Source of the DNA: Oligoflexia bacterium
GTDB taxonomy: Bacteria > Bdellovibrionota > UBA1018
Length of the DNA: 64,000 bases
Direction: 5' to 3'
Assembly (NCBI GenBank): GCA_014378465.1
Contig: JACMNQ010000057.1
Span: 221,540-285,539 of the forward strand
Positions 40,233-48,963 of the stretch are shown here, piece after piece. The notes under the pieces are model-generated. The model was given only the letters and a program-made list of their open reading frames with translations, ran no database searches and had not been told where the DNA came from. The position numbers and the translations under genes are program-made. How positions within the stretch are numbered: the first letter of the stretch is position 1; the number at the start of each line of letters is the position of its first letter.

Positions 40233-41291
40233 ATGCTTTCCAATTCTCAGGCTGACAAGACCCGCCACTCCCAGATCTCCCGGCTACAGGCTCTTCCCCG
40301 GTCTTTCTTCCGAGGAGTTTCGCAAGAAGCTCGGGACTGGCCTGAGTGGTGGCGCCGGCTCTCACCTGTTCAGAAATCTCTGCCCACCCTGCTGGTCCTG
40401 CTCTACTGGTGGAGCCTGCACCTGCTTGGCGGCTTTCGCGATGACCACTGGAACATGGGCCTCATCATTCTCGTGCTCTGTTACGCCGGCCGAAAAGCGC
40501 GCGTGCTCTTCCAATTTCTCTTTCCCGCCATCCTCACTGCGATCCTTTACGACAGCCAGAGGTTCTACAGTGATTATATCCGCATGGCCGTGCATGTGCA
40601 GGAGCCCTACAATTTCGACAGGAGATTCTTCGGGATTCAGGGCCCCACCGGAACTCTCACTCCCAATGAATGGTGCCAGCTGCACACGCATCCCATTCTC
40701 GATCTGATCACGGGCTTCTTCTACCTCTTCTTCATCGCGATTTTCGTCGGGATCTGTGCGCGCTTTCGCTTCTTTCTGAGCCGTACCGGAACCTGGAAGC
40801 AGACTGCCGTCACGATCATGCGCGAATCTCCTCGCATGATGTGGTCCTTCTTCTGGCTCAACATGCTGGGGTATTCGACTTACTACTGGTACCCGGCCGC
40901 TCCACCCTGGTACGTCGCACAGTATGGCCTCGGCCCTGCCAACATGACGGCGCGACCCAGCGCCGCCGGCTGTCTGCGCTTTGATCAGATCCTCGGCACC
41001 CACTTCTTCACGGGCATGTATGGGCGCTCTGCCGATATCTTCGGCGCAGTTCCTTCACTTCACATCGCGTATCCGCTTGTCGCCGTTCTCTTCGCTTTTC
41101 GTTTCGGCGCGATGAGAACATTTTCCATCGGCTTTTACCTGATCATGTGTTTCTCAGCCGTGTACCTCAACCACCACTACATTCTCGACATCCTCTGGGG
41201 ATCCACTTACGCGGTGTTGATCGTTGCCATTCTGAACGCTCATGGAGACCGCAAACTTCTCAAGCAGGATGAACTTTCCGCGCTCAGCTGA
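40233..41291 (+). CDS. PAP2-superfamily membrane enzyme, Aur1/inositolphosphotransferase-like
   Basis: 352 residues with about six membrane helices. The PAP2 catalytic motifs are of the Aur1/PAP2_3 type: ARPSAAG, then AVPSLHIAYPL (PSLH instead of PSGH) and YLNHHYILDILWG with the His/Asp pair. Aur1-type enzymes transfer inositol phosphate to ceramide; others are lipid phosphatases. It follows the MMPL exporter by 11 bp, and an inositol-phosphate synthase and a CDP-alcohol transferase lie 4-6 kb away, which makes an inositol-lipid substrate plausible. That link is inference. A short polar N terminus (about 45 residues) precedes the first helix. Confidence 0.75.
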   Translation: MLSNSQADKTRHSQISRLQALPRSFFRGVSQEARDWPEWWRRLSPVQKSLPTLLVLLYWWSLHLLGGFRDDHWNMGLIILVLCYAGRKARVLFQFLFPAILTAILYDSQRFYSDYIRMAVHVQEPYNFDRRFFGIQGPTGTLTPNEWCQLHTHPILDLITGFFYLFFIAIFVGICARFRFFLSRTGTWKQTAVTIMRESPRMMWSFFWLNMLGYSTYYWYPAAPPWYVAQYGLGPANMTARPSAAGCLRFDQILGTHFFTGMYGRSADIFGAVPSLHIAYPLVAVLFAFRFGAMRTFSIGFYLIMCFSAVYLNHHYILDILWGSTYAVLIVAILNAHGDRKLLKQDELSALS

Positions 41292-41390
41292 GACGGAACG
41301 TGCAAGGGGTAGGCAAAAGCTGCCTCACAAAATGAGTTCTGGGCGGACGGCAACTCGAATCCACCTTCCTGTGGTAAACTGGAAGGCATC

Positions 41391-42596
41391 ATGTACGAAG
41401 ACGATGAACCGACCGACCCCAATCTCGTGATCCCGAAAGTGCTGCGTGGACCAGCCGCCTCGCTGACTTCCGCGCCCGCCTCCGATGCTGGAACTTCGAA
41501 TCCACCTCCCCCGCCTCGAACGGCCGGCAATATCGGTGGCCCAGGCGCGGTGAATGCCTCCAGCCAGATTTTTCTCGGCCCCATCGATTCGCTCATGAAG
41601 GACCCGACCATCACCGAAATCATGATCAATGATCTGAGAAACGTGATGATCGAACGCGACGGGAAGATGAGCTACTCGGGATTCAGCTTTCAAAGCCTCG
41701 ACGACCTGAACCTCGTCGTGCGCACTCTGCTGGACGCCACCGGAAAATTTCTGACTCCGGAATCGCCCTATGTCGACACCAGTCTGCCGGATGGCTCACG
41801 TGTCCACCTCGTGGGATCACCGATCACGCAGAAAGGTCCCTGCATCACGATTCGAAAGTTTCCGAAGACCTCTTTCACGCTCAAGGATCTTGTCAGCAAA
41901 AGAACTCTCGACTTTCGCATGAATGAGTTTCTCATCGGTTGTGTTCAGGCTCGCATCAACCTCCTGATCAGCGGCGGGACCGGCAGCGGCAAAACAAGTC
42001 TTTTGAACGCACTCATTCACCCGATCCCTCACCCCGCACCCAACGTGACCTTCGAGGACACTCCAGAACTCGTGATGAGTCACCGGAACAGTGTCTCGAT
42101 GCAGACGAAACCCCAGACTCCGAGCTCTCCCGAAGTGAACGCGCGCCAGCTCGTCGTCAATTCGCTTCGAATGCGTCCAGACCGCATCATCGTCGGCGAG
42201 TGCCGCAAGGGCGAAGCCCTCGACATGCTGCAGGCCATGAATACCGGACACAGCGGCTCGATCACGACGGTTCATGCCAATTTTCCGCGCGACGCCCTGA
42301 GCCGGATCGAGACACTTTGTCTGATGAGTGAAGTGAACCTTCCGCTGATGGCCATCCGAAAGCAGATGGTCAGCGCGCTCGATCTCATCGTGCACGTGAG
42401 ACGCTACCGCGATGGCGTGCGCCGAATCTCGTCCATCATGGAGCTTACTGGCCTTGAGGGCGAAGTCCCCACGCTCCAGGAAATCTTTCTCTACGACGAG
42501 ACTGCAGGCGCATTCAGGTGCACGGGCTTCGTTCCGACTTTCTTTGAGGAATTCGAAAGCCGCGGCGTGAGTCTTCGCAAAGACTTTTTTGCCTGA
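41391..42596 (+). CDS. CpaF/TadA-family secretion ATPase
   Basis: 401 residues of the type II/IV secretion ATPase superfamily, CpaF branch. A disordered Pro/Ser-rich N terminus of about 60 residues is followed by the N-terminal domain ([20 protein letters not shown]). The core has Walker A ([15 protein letters not shown]), an Asp box (TFEDTPELV), Walker B-like [19 protein letters not shown] and the His box ([12 protein letters not shown]). Such hexamers power Tad/Flp pili. No other pilus or Tad gene is in the window, so the machine it serves is unknown. All catalytic motifs are intact. Confidence 0.9.
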   Translation: MYEDDEPTDPNLVIPKVLRGPAASLTSAPASDAGTSNPPPPPRTAGNIGGPGAVNASSQIFLGPIDSLMKDPTITEIMINDLRNVMIERDGKMSYSGFSFQSLDDLNLVVRTLLDATGKFLTPESPYVDTSLPDGSRVHLVGSPITQKGPCITIRKFPKTSFTLKDLVSKRTLDFRMNEFLIGCVQARINLLISGGTGSGKTSLLNALIHPIPHPAPNVTFEDTPELVMSHRNSVSMQTKPQTPSSPEVNARQLVVNSLRMRPDRIIVGECRKGEALDMLQAMNTGHSGSITTVHANFPRDALSRIETLCLMSEVNLPLMAIRKQMVSALDLIVHVRRYRDGVRRISSIMELTGLEGEVPTLQEIFLYDETAGAFRCTGFVPTFFEEFESRGVSLRKDFFA

Positions 42597-42622
42597 AAAT
42601 GCTCAGCTCTCCTGAGTACTCT

Positions 42623-43993
42623 TCAGCTTTTGGTCCAAAGCTCTTCTTTTTTGACCAGATCAAAGACTTCAGTCAGGATCGCGACGGCATTGTCGATCGT
42701 GCCTTCATCAATCGTCATGGCGGGCTGGATTCTGAAAGCCGAAGCATAAGACATCGTGAGGAGCCCTCGCTTCAGGCACTCCATGAAAATCTTCGTGCAG
42801 ACGGCTTTCGAAAGAGGCTCTTTTGTCGTCTTGTCCCTGACCATCTCGATGCTGAGAAAAAGTCCAAGCCCGCGCACGTCCCCGATGAAGGGATAACGAT
42901 CCAGGAACGGCTCGATCTTGGCGAGAAAGTACTCCCCCATCTTGCGGGAATTTTCGACCAGACCTTCTTCTTCGATGATGCGAACTGCCGCGGCGCCAGC
43001 GGCTGAAGCCAATGGATTGCCGCCGTAACTCGAGGAAGAGCCCGAAGGATTGGACCAGGGCTTCGCATTCAGAATCTCGTCACGCGACATGACGGCGCTG
43101 ATCGGGTAACCACCGCCGAACTGTTTGCCGAGCGTGATGATGTCGGGCTGCACGCCTGAGTGACTCGCACCCCAGTACTTGCCGGTGCGACCGAAGCCGG
43201 TGATCATTTCGTCCACGATGAGAAGTGCGCCGAATTCCTTCGCGAGCTCCGCGATGGCCGGCAGAAAATCATTCGGTGGGATCACATTCCCGGCAGTTCC
43301 CTGCATCGGCTCGACGATGAAAGCCGCGATCGATCCCGTGCTGTTGTTCTTGAGCTGCTTTCGGGCCATGTCAATGCACGCCGACGAGAGCGATTCAGGA
43401 CTGGTCTTGAAAGGCGGGCGATAGGGATTGGCGTAAGGCACGACGTGAGAACCCGAAACCATCGGACCCATCTGATTTCTGAATTCAGAACCCATGAGTG
43501 AAAGCGCCCCCATGGTCTTGCCATGAAAGCCGCCCCAGAAACTGACGAACTCATGCTTGCCCGTGTGGCACTTCGCGAGGCGCAGCGCGGACTCAACCGC
43601 TTCGGCACCGCTCGAGTAAAGCTGTGTGCGGTGAAGTACCGGAGTCGGGCGATTTTTCGCGAGACCTTCGAGCAGCTGGACGCGCGCCTCTGAAGTGAAA
43701 CTTCCGACCGAAGCCTTCTCCACTTGAGCCTTGACCGCTTCCACGAATTTCGGGTGGCTGTGTCCGAGTCCGTTCACGCCGATCCCGCCAATGATGTCGA
43801 TGAACGTGTTGCCATCGACGTCAGTCACGGTGCTGCCCCGGGCTTCCTGAACCACGATGCCTGCCATGAGGGCAAAGCCCTGAAGGCCCGGCGAAAGATG
43901 CTCCTCTTCACGGGCTCGTATTGCCTGGCTTTTCGGGCCTGGAATGGCGGTTTTCAGGATCGGGCTCTGGTTACGAGGCTGACTGCTTTGCAT
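42623..43993 (-). CDS. Class III PLP-dependent aminotransferase
   Basis: 456 residues of the ornithine/4-aminobutyrate aminotransferase group. The PLP-binding features are SSGAEAVESALRLAK (phosphate site), IVDEMITGFGRTGKYW (Asp to the pyridine nitrogen) and TLGKQFGGGYPISAV (Schiff-base Lys). The typical GIGVNGLGHSHP entry is present. Substrate specificity (GABA, ornithine, diaminobutyrate or another amine) cannot be decided by eye. It begins two bases after the GtrA stop, in the same operon as the CDP-alcohol transferase, so a role in supplying an amino-containing head group or sugar is possible. Confidence 0.88.
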   Translation of the reverse strand: MQSSQPRNQSPILKTAIPGPKSQAIRAREEEHLSPGLQGFALMAGIVVQEARGSTVTDVDGNTFIDIIGGIGVNGLGHSHPKFVEAVKAQVEKASVGSFTSEARVQLLEGLAKNRPTPVLHRTQLYSSGAEAVESALRLAKCHTGKHEFVSFWGGFHGKTMGALSLMGSEFRNQMGPMVSGSHVVPYANPYRPPFKTSPESLSSACIDMARKQLKNNSTGSIAAFIVEPMQGTAGNVIPPNDFLPAIAELAKEFGALLIVDEMITGFGRTGKYWGASHSGVQPDIITLGKQFGGGYPISAVMSRDEILNAKPWSNPSGSSSSYGGNPLASAAGAAAVRIIEEEGLVENSRKMGEYFLAKIEPFLDRYPFIGDVRGLGLFLSIEMVRDKTTKEPLSKAVCTKIFMECLKRGLLTMSYASAFRIQPAMTIDEGTIDNAVAILTEVFDLVKKEELWTKS

Positions 43994-43995
43994 CC

Positions 43996-44472
43996 TTACT
44001 TAAAAACATATCTGCGGTGCATGGGAAAGTTAAAAAAGATTCCGACCAGAAACGCAGTCACCAATTTTGAGACAGTGTACTTGAAATGGGCGAATTCAGT
44101 GAAAACGTAAACCCCACCGCTGTTCAAAAGAAGACTGATGCCGGAAACCACGGCGTAGCGAGTGGCCTGTCCCTGGACGGGCTTTTCATGGGCTTCAAAG
44201 CTCCAGTGACGTCCCAGTTGAAAATTGGTCAGAGCCCCGAGAAAGGCACCGATTGCGGTCGCCGCCACATAATGGATGTGAAGGATCTCGACTGAGAAGA
44301 CCAGAGTCCCGAAGTCCACGACCGTGGCCGCGAGAGACGCGATCTGAGACCGTTTGAAGGACACCAGAGTCGAAGGAGGAGTTTTCACGGGAGACTTCTC
44401 CGCACGAGTGGTTTTGGAAACTGCGAGCCCGGCGCCGCCTGCGCTCTCGAGATCCAAGGAGGGTTTTTCCAT
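43996..44472 (-). CDS. GtrA-family membrane protein
   Basis: The ATG at 44472, with AGGA upstream, gives 158 residues. A polar N terminus of about 45 residues precedes four membrane helices, the GtrA layout: ASLAATVVDFGTLVFSVEIL, YVAATAIGAFLGALTNFQLG, RYAVVSGISLLLNSGGVYVF, and the closing LVTAFLVGIFFNFPMHRRYVF. The N-F-x-L-G-R-x-W-x-F element after helix 2 is typical. GtrA proteins are thought to move polyprenyl- or lipid-linked sugars across the membrane. The position between a CDP-alcohol transferase and an aminotransferase suggests flipping or modifying a lipid made here. Confidence 0.85.
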   Translation of the reverse strand: MEKPSLDLESAGGAGLAVSKTTRAEKSPVKTPPSTLVSFKRSQIASLAATVVDFGTLVFSVEILHIHYVAATAIGAFLGALTNFQLGRHWSFEAHEKPVQGQATRYAVVSGISLLLNSGGVYVFTEFAHFKYTVSKLVTAFLVGIFFNFPMHRRYVFK

Positions 44473-44491
44473 CTTTCGATCCTGATCGGCC

Positions 44492-45457
44492 TCAGCGACC
44501 GTTGGCCGGATGATCCGCCGGAGCCACCTGAGGGGTGTGGCCGGTTCGTTCCGAAGCCGTGAGTGCGGCAATGGCTTCCAGACGCTTGGCTTCCGCAGCA
44601 TCCTGCTCGCGGATGCGGATGATCTTGGCCACTGCCCAGAGTCTTTCGACTGCGGAAACGTTGGCCACCACGGCCACAAGACCCAAGGCCATGACCATGG
44701 GATGACCCACCGGAACCGCGAAATCACGGTAGGTCTCAAACATCTGGATGGTGATGGGCGACAGTGCAGCGCCGAGAGTCAGGTAAACCGCGCGCTCAGG
44801 GCGACGCATGCTGCCTTTGGGAGGATCAATGTGAAGGGCTTCGGCCTTGGCAGTTGAATAACTGACCATGAAGGATCCGATGAGTGCGAGAAGAGCCAGA
44901 ATCTGAAGAACCGGGATTTCCCGGTAATAGATGACCAGACCGCCAACGAAGAAAAACTCGACATAGCGATCCACTGTCGCATCAAGAATTTCACCCGCAT
45001 CAGAAGACACACCCGTCAATCTCGCGACCATTCCGTCGAGGGAATCCAGGAAGCCAGAAACGGCCGCGAAACCGGCGCCGAATCCAAAATGTCCATAAGC
45101 CAGGCAAGCGCCTGCCAGGAGTCCGAACACCAGCGACGCCCAGGAGATCCTGTTGGGTGTGACGTGAAAGAAAACCAGAAGGCGGGCCACAGGCTGCATG
45201 CTCCAGTAAGCCATCTCCATGAGGCCTTTGCTCAGAAGTGCGCTGCCGCCTTGACGATCAACGCGGTCATAGCGAACTCGACCTTTGAGTTTGACCCGAA
45301 CGGCATAAGCGGCGGCGACGACCCCGGCGAGAACCATGAGAAGCAGAGTGTAAGCCCGATCGAAATACGCCAAAGATAAACTCTGTGTAAAATTCGTAGT
45401 CAGATCCCTCATCAGATCGGTTGTCCAACTGCCTAAAATACTGAAGCGGCCTGTCAT
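44492..45457 (-). CDS. CDP-alcohol phosphatidyltransferase (candidate phosphatidylinositol-phosphate synthase)
   Basis: 321 residues. The family motif D-G-x2-A-R-x8-G-x3-D-x3-D is complete in SLDGMVARLTGVSSDAGEIL followed by DATVD, near residues 140-165. About six membrane helices are present, with an extra N-terminal helix (about 36-54). The enzyme class joins CDP-diacylglycerol to an alcohol phosphate or alcohol. Its neighbour makes inositol-1-phosphate, which is the substrate of PIP synthases of this class in Actinobacteria; that specificity is my inference. The C-terminal 50 residues are charged and cytoplasmic. First gene of the transferase-GtrA-aminotransferase operon, downstream of a structured leader. 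Confidence 0.85.
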   Translation of the reverse strand: MTGRFSILGSWTTDLMRDLTTNFTQSLSLAYFDRAYTLLLMVLAGVVAAAYAVRVKLKGRVRYDRVDRQGGSALLSKGLMEMAYWSMQPVARLLVFFHVTPNRISWASLVFGLLAGACLAYGHFGFGAGFAAVSGFLDSLDGMVARLTGVSSDAGEILDATVDRYVEFFFVGGLVIYYREIPVLQILALLALIGSFMVSYSTAKAEALHIDPPKGSMRRPERAVYLTLGAALSPITIQMFETYRDFAVPVGHPMVMALGLVAVVANVSAVERLWAVAKIIRIREQDAAEAKRLEAIAALTASERTGHTPQVAPADHPANGR

Positions 45458-45686
45458 AAAATACCTGATGCCTTATCACTCAACCACAACCCCCTCACCT
45501 CACGCTGGACCCGGGGGCGGGTGGAACGGAACTCTGTGGTTCTGCAATTCTCTTTCCACAGAGTAACCGAACTCGTCGGTTTTGTACCACCCCCTAAATT
45601 CAGGGAGTGGTCATTTGATGAACATGAAATGCTGGACATGAAACTCAATGAATTTGATTCCATCGCCGCAAAGCAGGTCCATTGAA
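45458..45686 (-). ncRNA. Structured leader or small RNA candidate upstream of the CDP-alcohol transferase
   Basis: Between the transferase start (45457) and the inositol-synthase terminator lie several hairpins in a row. They are ACTCTGTGG 45531-45539 with CCACAGAGT 45556-45564; AACCGA 45565-45570 with TCGGTT 45576-45581; ACCACCCCCT 45586-45595 with AGGGAGTGGT 45602-45611 (one mismatch); and ACCCG 45509-45513 with CGGGT 45518-45522. No reading frame of note is present. Read on the minus strand this would be a leader of 75-150 bases with stacked stems, compatible with a cis-regulatory RNA or an independent small RNA. The strand and function are not established. Confidence 0.35.
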
Positions 45687-45722
45687 AAAGCCACGTCGAG
45701 TCATCAACTCAGACGTGGCTTT
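45687..45722 (-). terminator. Rho-independent terminator of the inositol-phosphate synthase gene
   Basis: On the minus strand AAGCCACGTC and GACGTGGCTT form a ten-pair stem (45721-45712 with 45697-45688), extended by an inner GAGT/ACTC stem across one unpaired base, and a run of five T follows (45690-45684 region). It begins 33 bases after the synthase stop codon. Confidence 0.9.
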
Positions 45723-45753
45723 GAAATTTTACACAGTCGAGGTGCGCCTCGAC

Positions 45754-47100
45754 TTAGACGTTATCGCCTTCGTCGACGCCGTAGTACGTCAGTCCGAGGT
45801 GGTTGATCAGTTCTTCGCCGGAGAAGAAACGGAGGGTGTTCTCCATCTTCAGGAGCTGAACGGACAGATCGTGTTCCACGGTCAGGCCGTCTTTTGCGAT
45901 TGGAGCCTTGAAGTAGAAGGACAGCCATTCCTGAATGCCGCGCATCTTCGCACGGGAACCCAGATCCATGAGGAGAGCCAGATCGAGAACGAGTGGCGCA
46001 GCCAGGATGGAGTCACGGCAGAGGAAGTTGATCTTGATCTGCATCGGGTAACCCAACCAGCCGAAGATATCGATGTTGTCCCAGCCTTCTTTGTTATCGC
46101 CGCGAGGTGGATAGTAATTGATGCGAACCACGTGGGAGATATTTTTGTAGAGGTCAGGATAACGCTCAGCGGACAGGATGTCAGTGAGAACGCCGGACTT
46201 GGACACTTCTTTTGCTTTGAAAGAGCCTGGATCATCCAGAACTTCGCCGTCACGGTTGCCGAGGATGTTGGTGCTGTACCAACCCGCAACGCCGAGCTGG
46301 CGATTGCGAAGGCCCGGAGCGATCACGGTCTTGATCAGGGTCTGACCGGTCTTGAAATCAGATCCGCAGATCGGGGTGCCCATTTCATTGGAGAGCTCGA
46401 TCATGCAGGGCATTTCAACGGACACGTTCGGTGAACCGTTGGCGTAAGGCACGCGCTCCATGAGAGCCGCGTAGGTGTAGATCTGGGAAGGAGAGATCGA
46501 CTTGTCGTTGTTGCGAAGGCCGGCTTCGAAGGACTTCACGGTCGCGTGAACTTCAGTCGCTGGAGTGTAAACTTCAGTGGATGCGCACCAAACCATCACA
46601 GCGCGATCACAGCCGTTTTCCTTCAGGAAGTTCTTGATGTCAGCGCGAAGCTGATCAGCCATGTCCATCTTGGTCTTGCCGGTCTTGACGTTCGGACCAT
46701 CAATGCGCTTGATGAATTCCTTGTCGAAGACAGCGGACATCGGCTTGATCTTGGAGAGGGGTTCCTTGAGTTCTTCGATGAGGTCTTTTTCAAGAACCTT
46801 GGCGTGCTTTGCAGCTTCGTAAGCGTTCTCAGGGAAGATATCCCAACCCCCGAAAACGATGGACTCCAGATCAGCCAGAGGAACGAGGTCTTTGACCTGG
46901 GAGTACCGATTTTCGGTGCGCTTGCCGAGGCGGATCTGCCCCATCTGGGTGTAAGAACCGATGGGTTTCGCGATCCCGCGCTTCACGGCTTCAACGCCTG
47001 CGAAAAGGGTGGTTGCAACGGCGCCCATGCCTGGGGTCAGAATTGCGAGTTTGCCTGTTGCAGGCTTGATGGCTACAGCTTTTGTTGGGGATGGTGTCAT
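45754..47100 (-). CDS. ino1: myo-Inositol-1-phosphate synthase
   Basis: 448 residues. The enzyme converts glucose-6-phosphate to inositol-1-phosphate with bound NAD. The N-terminal Rossmann start is LAILTPGMGAVATTL. Family blocks follow: QMGQIRLGKRTENRY, VFGGWDIFPENAYEAA, MPCMIELSNEMGTPICGSDFKTGQTL (split; K in the GSDFKTGQT element is catalytic in the family), RNRQLGVAGWYSTNILGN, and NYYPPRGDNKEGWDNIDIFG with LCRDSILAAPL. Length matches bacterial and archaeal enzymes. TAGGAG lies eight bases before the ATG. It ends in its own terminator; the dehydrogenase gene lies 110 bp upstream. Confidence 0.95.
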   Translation of the reverse strand: MTPSPTKAVAIKPATGKLAILTPGMGAVATTLFAGVEAVKRGIAKPIGSYTQMGQIRLGKRTENRYSQVKDLVPLADLESIVFGGWDIFPENAYEAAKHAKVLEKDLIEELKEPLSKIKPMSAVFDKEFIKRIDGPNVKTGKTKMDMADQLRADIKNFLKENGCDRAVMVWCASTEVYTPATEVHATVKSFEAGLRNNDKSISPSQIYTYAALMERVPYANGSPNVSVEMPCMIELSNEMGTPICGSDFKTGQTLIKTVIAPGLRNRQLGVAGWYSTNILGNRDGEVLDDPGSFKAKEVSKSGVLTDILSAERYPDLYKNISHVVRINYYPPRGDNKEGWDNIDIFGWLGYPMQIKINFLCRDSILAAPLVLDLALLMDLGSRAKMRGIQEWLSFYFKAPIAKDGLTVEHDLSVQLLKMENTLRFFSGEELINHLGLTYYGVDEGDNV

Positions 47101-47210
47101 TCCGAAAACTCCTAAAATTGGTTTGGTACGCAGTCTTAAACGAGTGCTCTGGAATAGGCAAGGAATCGTTGCGTCATTCTGGCCGCCGGGGCTTCAAAAC
47201 AAGGCACAAC

Positions 47211-48311
47211 TCAGTTCATGATTTCGGTTGAAAGCGGGAGCTCTTTGCACCCTTGCGCGGCAGACTGATAAGCAGTGGTGATGAGCTGAATGCACAAGTA
47301 AGCTTCCTTCGCTTCTTTGCCAACGAAATCGCCATTTTGCATCGCGGTTTTGAACTGGTCAAAAAGGGAATTGAACCAGCTGACATGGCTCGCATCCATC
47401 CAATTGGACTGGATGGTCTGTTTCTCCACTTCCCAGGTGACGGCGCCCTGAGCCACATCCGGGCCTCCGGACTTCTTCATCACGGCGAGTTGCAGGTCAT
47501 CATCATCGACGGTGATCGCACCCTGATCACCCTGGATCGTGTAGATCACTTTTCTCACGCCAGCAGTCCAAGTGAGATGGGCATGGGCGATCCCGGTCGG
47601 GAAGGTCAGCACGGCCGTGAAGTTGTCCTCGGTGTCGTACTTCTGGGGCTCGAGATTGGACATCTTGGCCGTGACTGCGGTCGGGTATCCGCCGAGCCAG
47701 TCAAAGGTCAGGTAGAACGTATGGCTGCCGTGATCCATCGCGATCCCGCCGCCGCTGTATTTCTTTTCACGACGCCAGTTGGTCTTCCACTCGGTGACGC
47801 CTTTGGCGTGAGTGTTGCGGTACGTGTTGAGCGTGAGGGACCGCACTCTGCCGATCTTGCCGCTCTGGATGATGTCGCGAATCGTTTTGACGACTGGAGC
47901 ATGTTTGTAATTGTGGCAGGGAAAAAGCACTTTTTGGGCTTTGATCGCGTGCTCGAGCAGCGACTTCGCTTCTTCGAGAGTCGGAGTCAGGGGCTTTTCG
48001 CAGAGCACATGCAGGCCCTTGTCGAAGGCTGCATGAGCGATGGCCGCGTGATCGCAGGGAGGAGTCGAAATGTCGACGAAGTCGAGGCTGGAGGATTCTT
48101 TCTCGAGCAGGACTTTGTAATCCGAATAGATGCGCGCGTGAGGCAAAGCTTCCTGCGCCTGATTGCGGCGCATTTCACAGATGTCGGCGATCGCGATGAT
48201 CTCGACATCCCCTTGAGTTTTCGCGCGCTCGAGGTAGGCCGGAATGTGGCCTTTTCCAGAAATGAAACCATAGCCGATGACGGCGCCGCGAAGCTTCTTC
48301 GAATTTGACAT
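47211..48311 (-). CDS. Gfo/Idh/MocA-family NAD(P)-dependent oxidoreductase
   Basis: 366 residues. The N-terminal Rossmann fold shows VIGYGFISGKGHIPAY and ADICEMRR. The family signature CEKPLTPTLEEAKSL gives the catalytic Lys, and GGGIAMDHGSHTFYLTFDW gives the second-domain Asp/His pair. Family members oxidise inositol, sugars or sugar nucleotides. The next gene in the same direction is inositol-1-phosphate synthase, so an inositol or sugar-phosphate substrate is plausible but unproven. No signal peptide, so it acts in the cytoplasm. Confidence 0.85.
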   Translation of the reverse strand: MSNSKKLRGAVIGYGFISGKGHIPAYLERAKTQGDVEIIAIADICEMRRNQAQEALPHARIYSDYKVLLEKESSSLDFVDISTPPCDHAAIAHAAFDKGLHVLCEKPLTPTLEEAKSLLEHAIKAQKVLFPCHNYKHAPVVKTIRDIIQSGKIGRVRSLTLNTYRNTHAKGVTEWKTNWRREKKYSGGGIAMDHGSHTFYLTFDWLGGYPTAVTAKMSNLEPQKYDTEDNFTAVLTFPTGIAHAHLTWTAGVRKVIYTIQGDQGAITVDDDDLQLAVMKKSGGPDVAQGAVTWEVEKQTIQSNWMDASHVSWFNSLFDQFKTAMQNGDFVGKEAKEAYLCIQLITTAYQSAAQGCKELPLSTEIMN

Positions 48312-48403
48312 AGAGGGCGGTCATAGCACCAGAAAGTCCTGATTTTCCACAAAATCCCGTGAATGGCCGTCTGAGTCAACGGGGTCCTGATTTGAGGACA
48401 GGT

Positions 48404-48724
48404 TCAGGTACTTGAGCTGGTTCCGCTTCCGGAAGTCGAAGTCCCTGATGACGGAGTCGGACTCGCGGCAGGGGCTGCAGTACTGGCGGGAGTCGCGGGG
48501 GCAGCCGGCGTCCCCGTTTTGGCAGGGATTGGAGCGGGACCCCCCTTGCCCTTGTAATCGGTCGTGTACCAGCCACTCCCCTTCAAGGCGAATGAGCTCA
48601 TGCTGATCAGCTTGGAAACCGGGCCTTTGCATTCCGGACATTCCGCCATCGGTGCGTCCGAAAACTTCTGCATGACTTCGTGAACTTTCTGACAGGTCGG
48701 GCATTCATATTCGTAGAGAGGCAT
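48404..48724 (-). CDS. FmdB-family zinc-ribbon protein
   Basis: The ATG at 48724, with AGGAG upstream, begins MPLYEYECPTCQKVHEVMQK, the hallmark of the FmdB/CxxC_CxxC_SSSS family; 106 residues. Two Cys pairs (CPTC and CPEC) form a zinc ribbon in the first 45 residues. Then comes LISMSSFALKGSGWYTTDY, also typical. The last 45 residues are a low-complexity Pro/Ala/Thr/Ser/Gly tail, usual in this family. Such proteins are small nucleic-acid- or protein-binding regulators of unknown detail. Confidence 0.9.
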   Translation of the reverse strand: MPLYEYECPTCQKVHEVMQKFSDAPMAECPECKGPVSKLISMSSFALKGSGWYTTDYKGKGGPAPIPAKTGTPAAPATPASTAAPAASPTPSSGTSTSGSGTSSST

Positions 48725-48744
48725 GGTGAGAAATCTCCTGCTGG

Positions 48745-48776
48745 AAAACTGGGTCAAAAACTGGGTCAAAAACTGG
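48745..48776. repeat. Short 12-bp tandem repeat upstream of the FmdB gene
   Basis: The unit AAAACTGGGTCA occurs twice in full (48745-48756, 48757-48768), followed by a partial third copy to 48776. It lies just upstream of the FmdB start codon in the 239-bp divergent region shared with the FMN oxidoreductase gene. It could be a regulator site or simple slippage. The same gap also holds GATCTTAGATC near 48857. Confidence 0.4.
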
Positions 48777-48963
48777 AACGAAGATCCGCTTACCGTGAAC
48801 TGGATGCAACTCTCAATGGGCACTTTTCAGAAAGTTGTCAAGAATTCGGTGTGGATTTGATCTTAGATCAGGATTCAGATCTGCGTCAAGTTCGTGAGAG
48901 AAATTGGTGTAGGCGTTCAAATAGGTCTAGGACAGGCTCGGATCTCTAAGTTAATCTCCAGGC

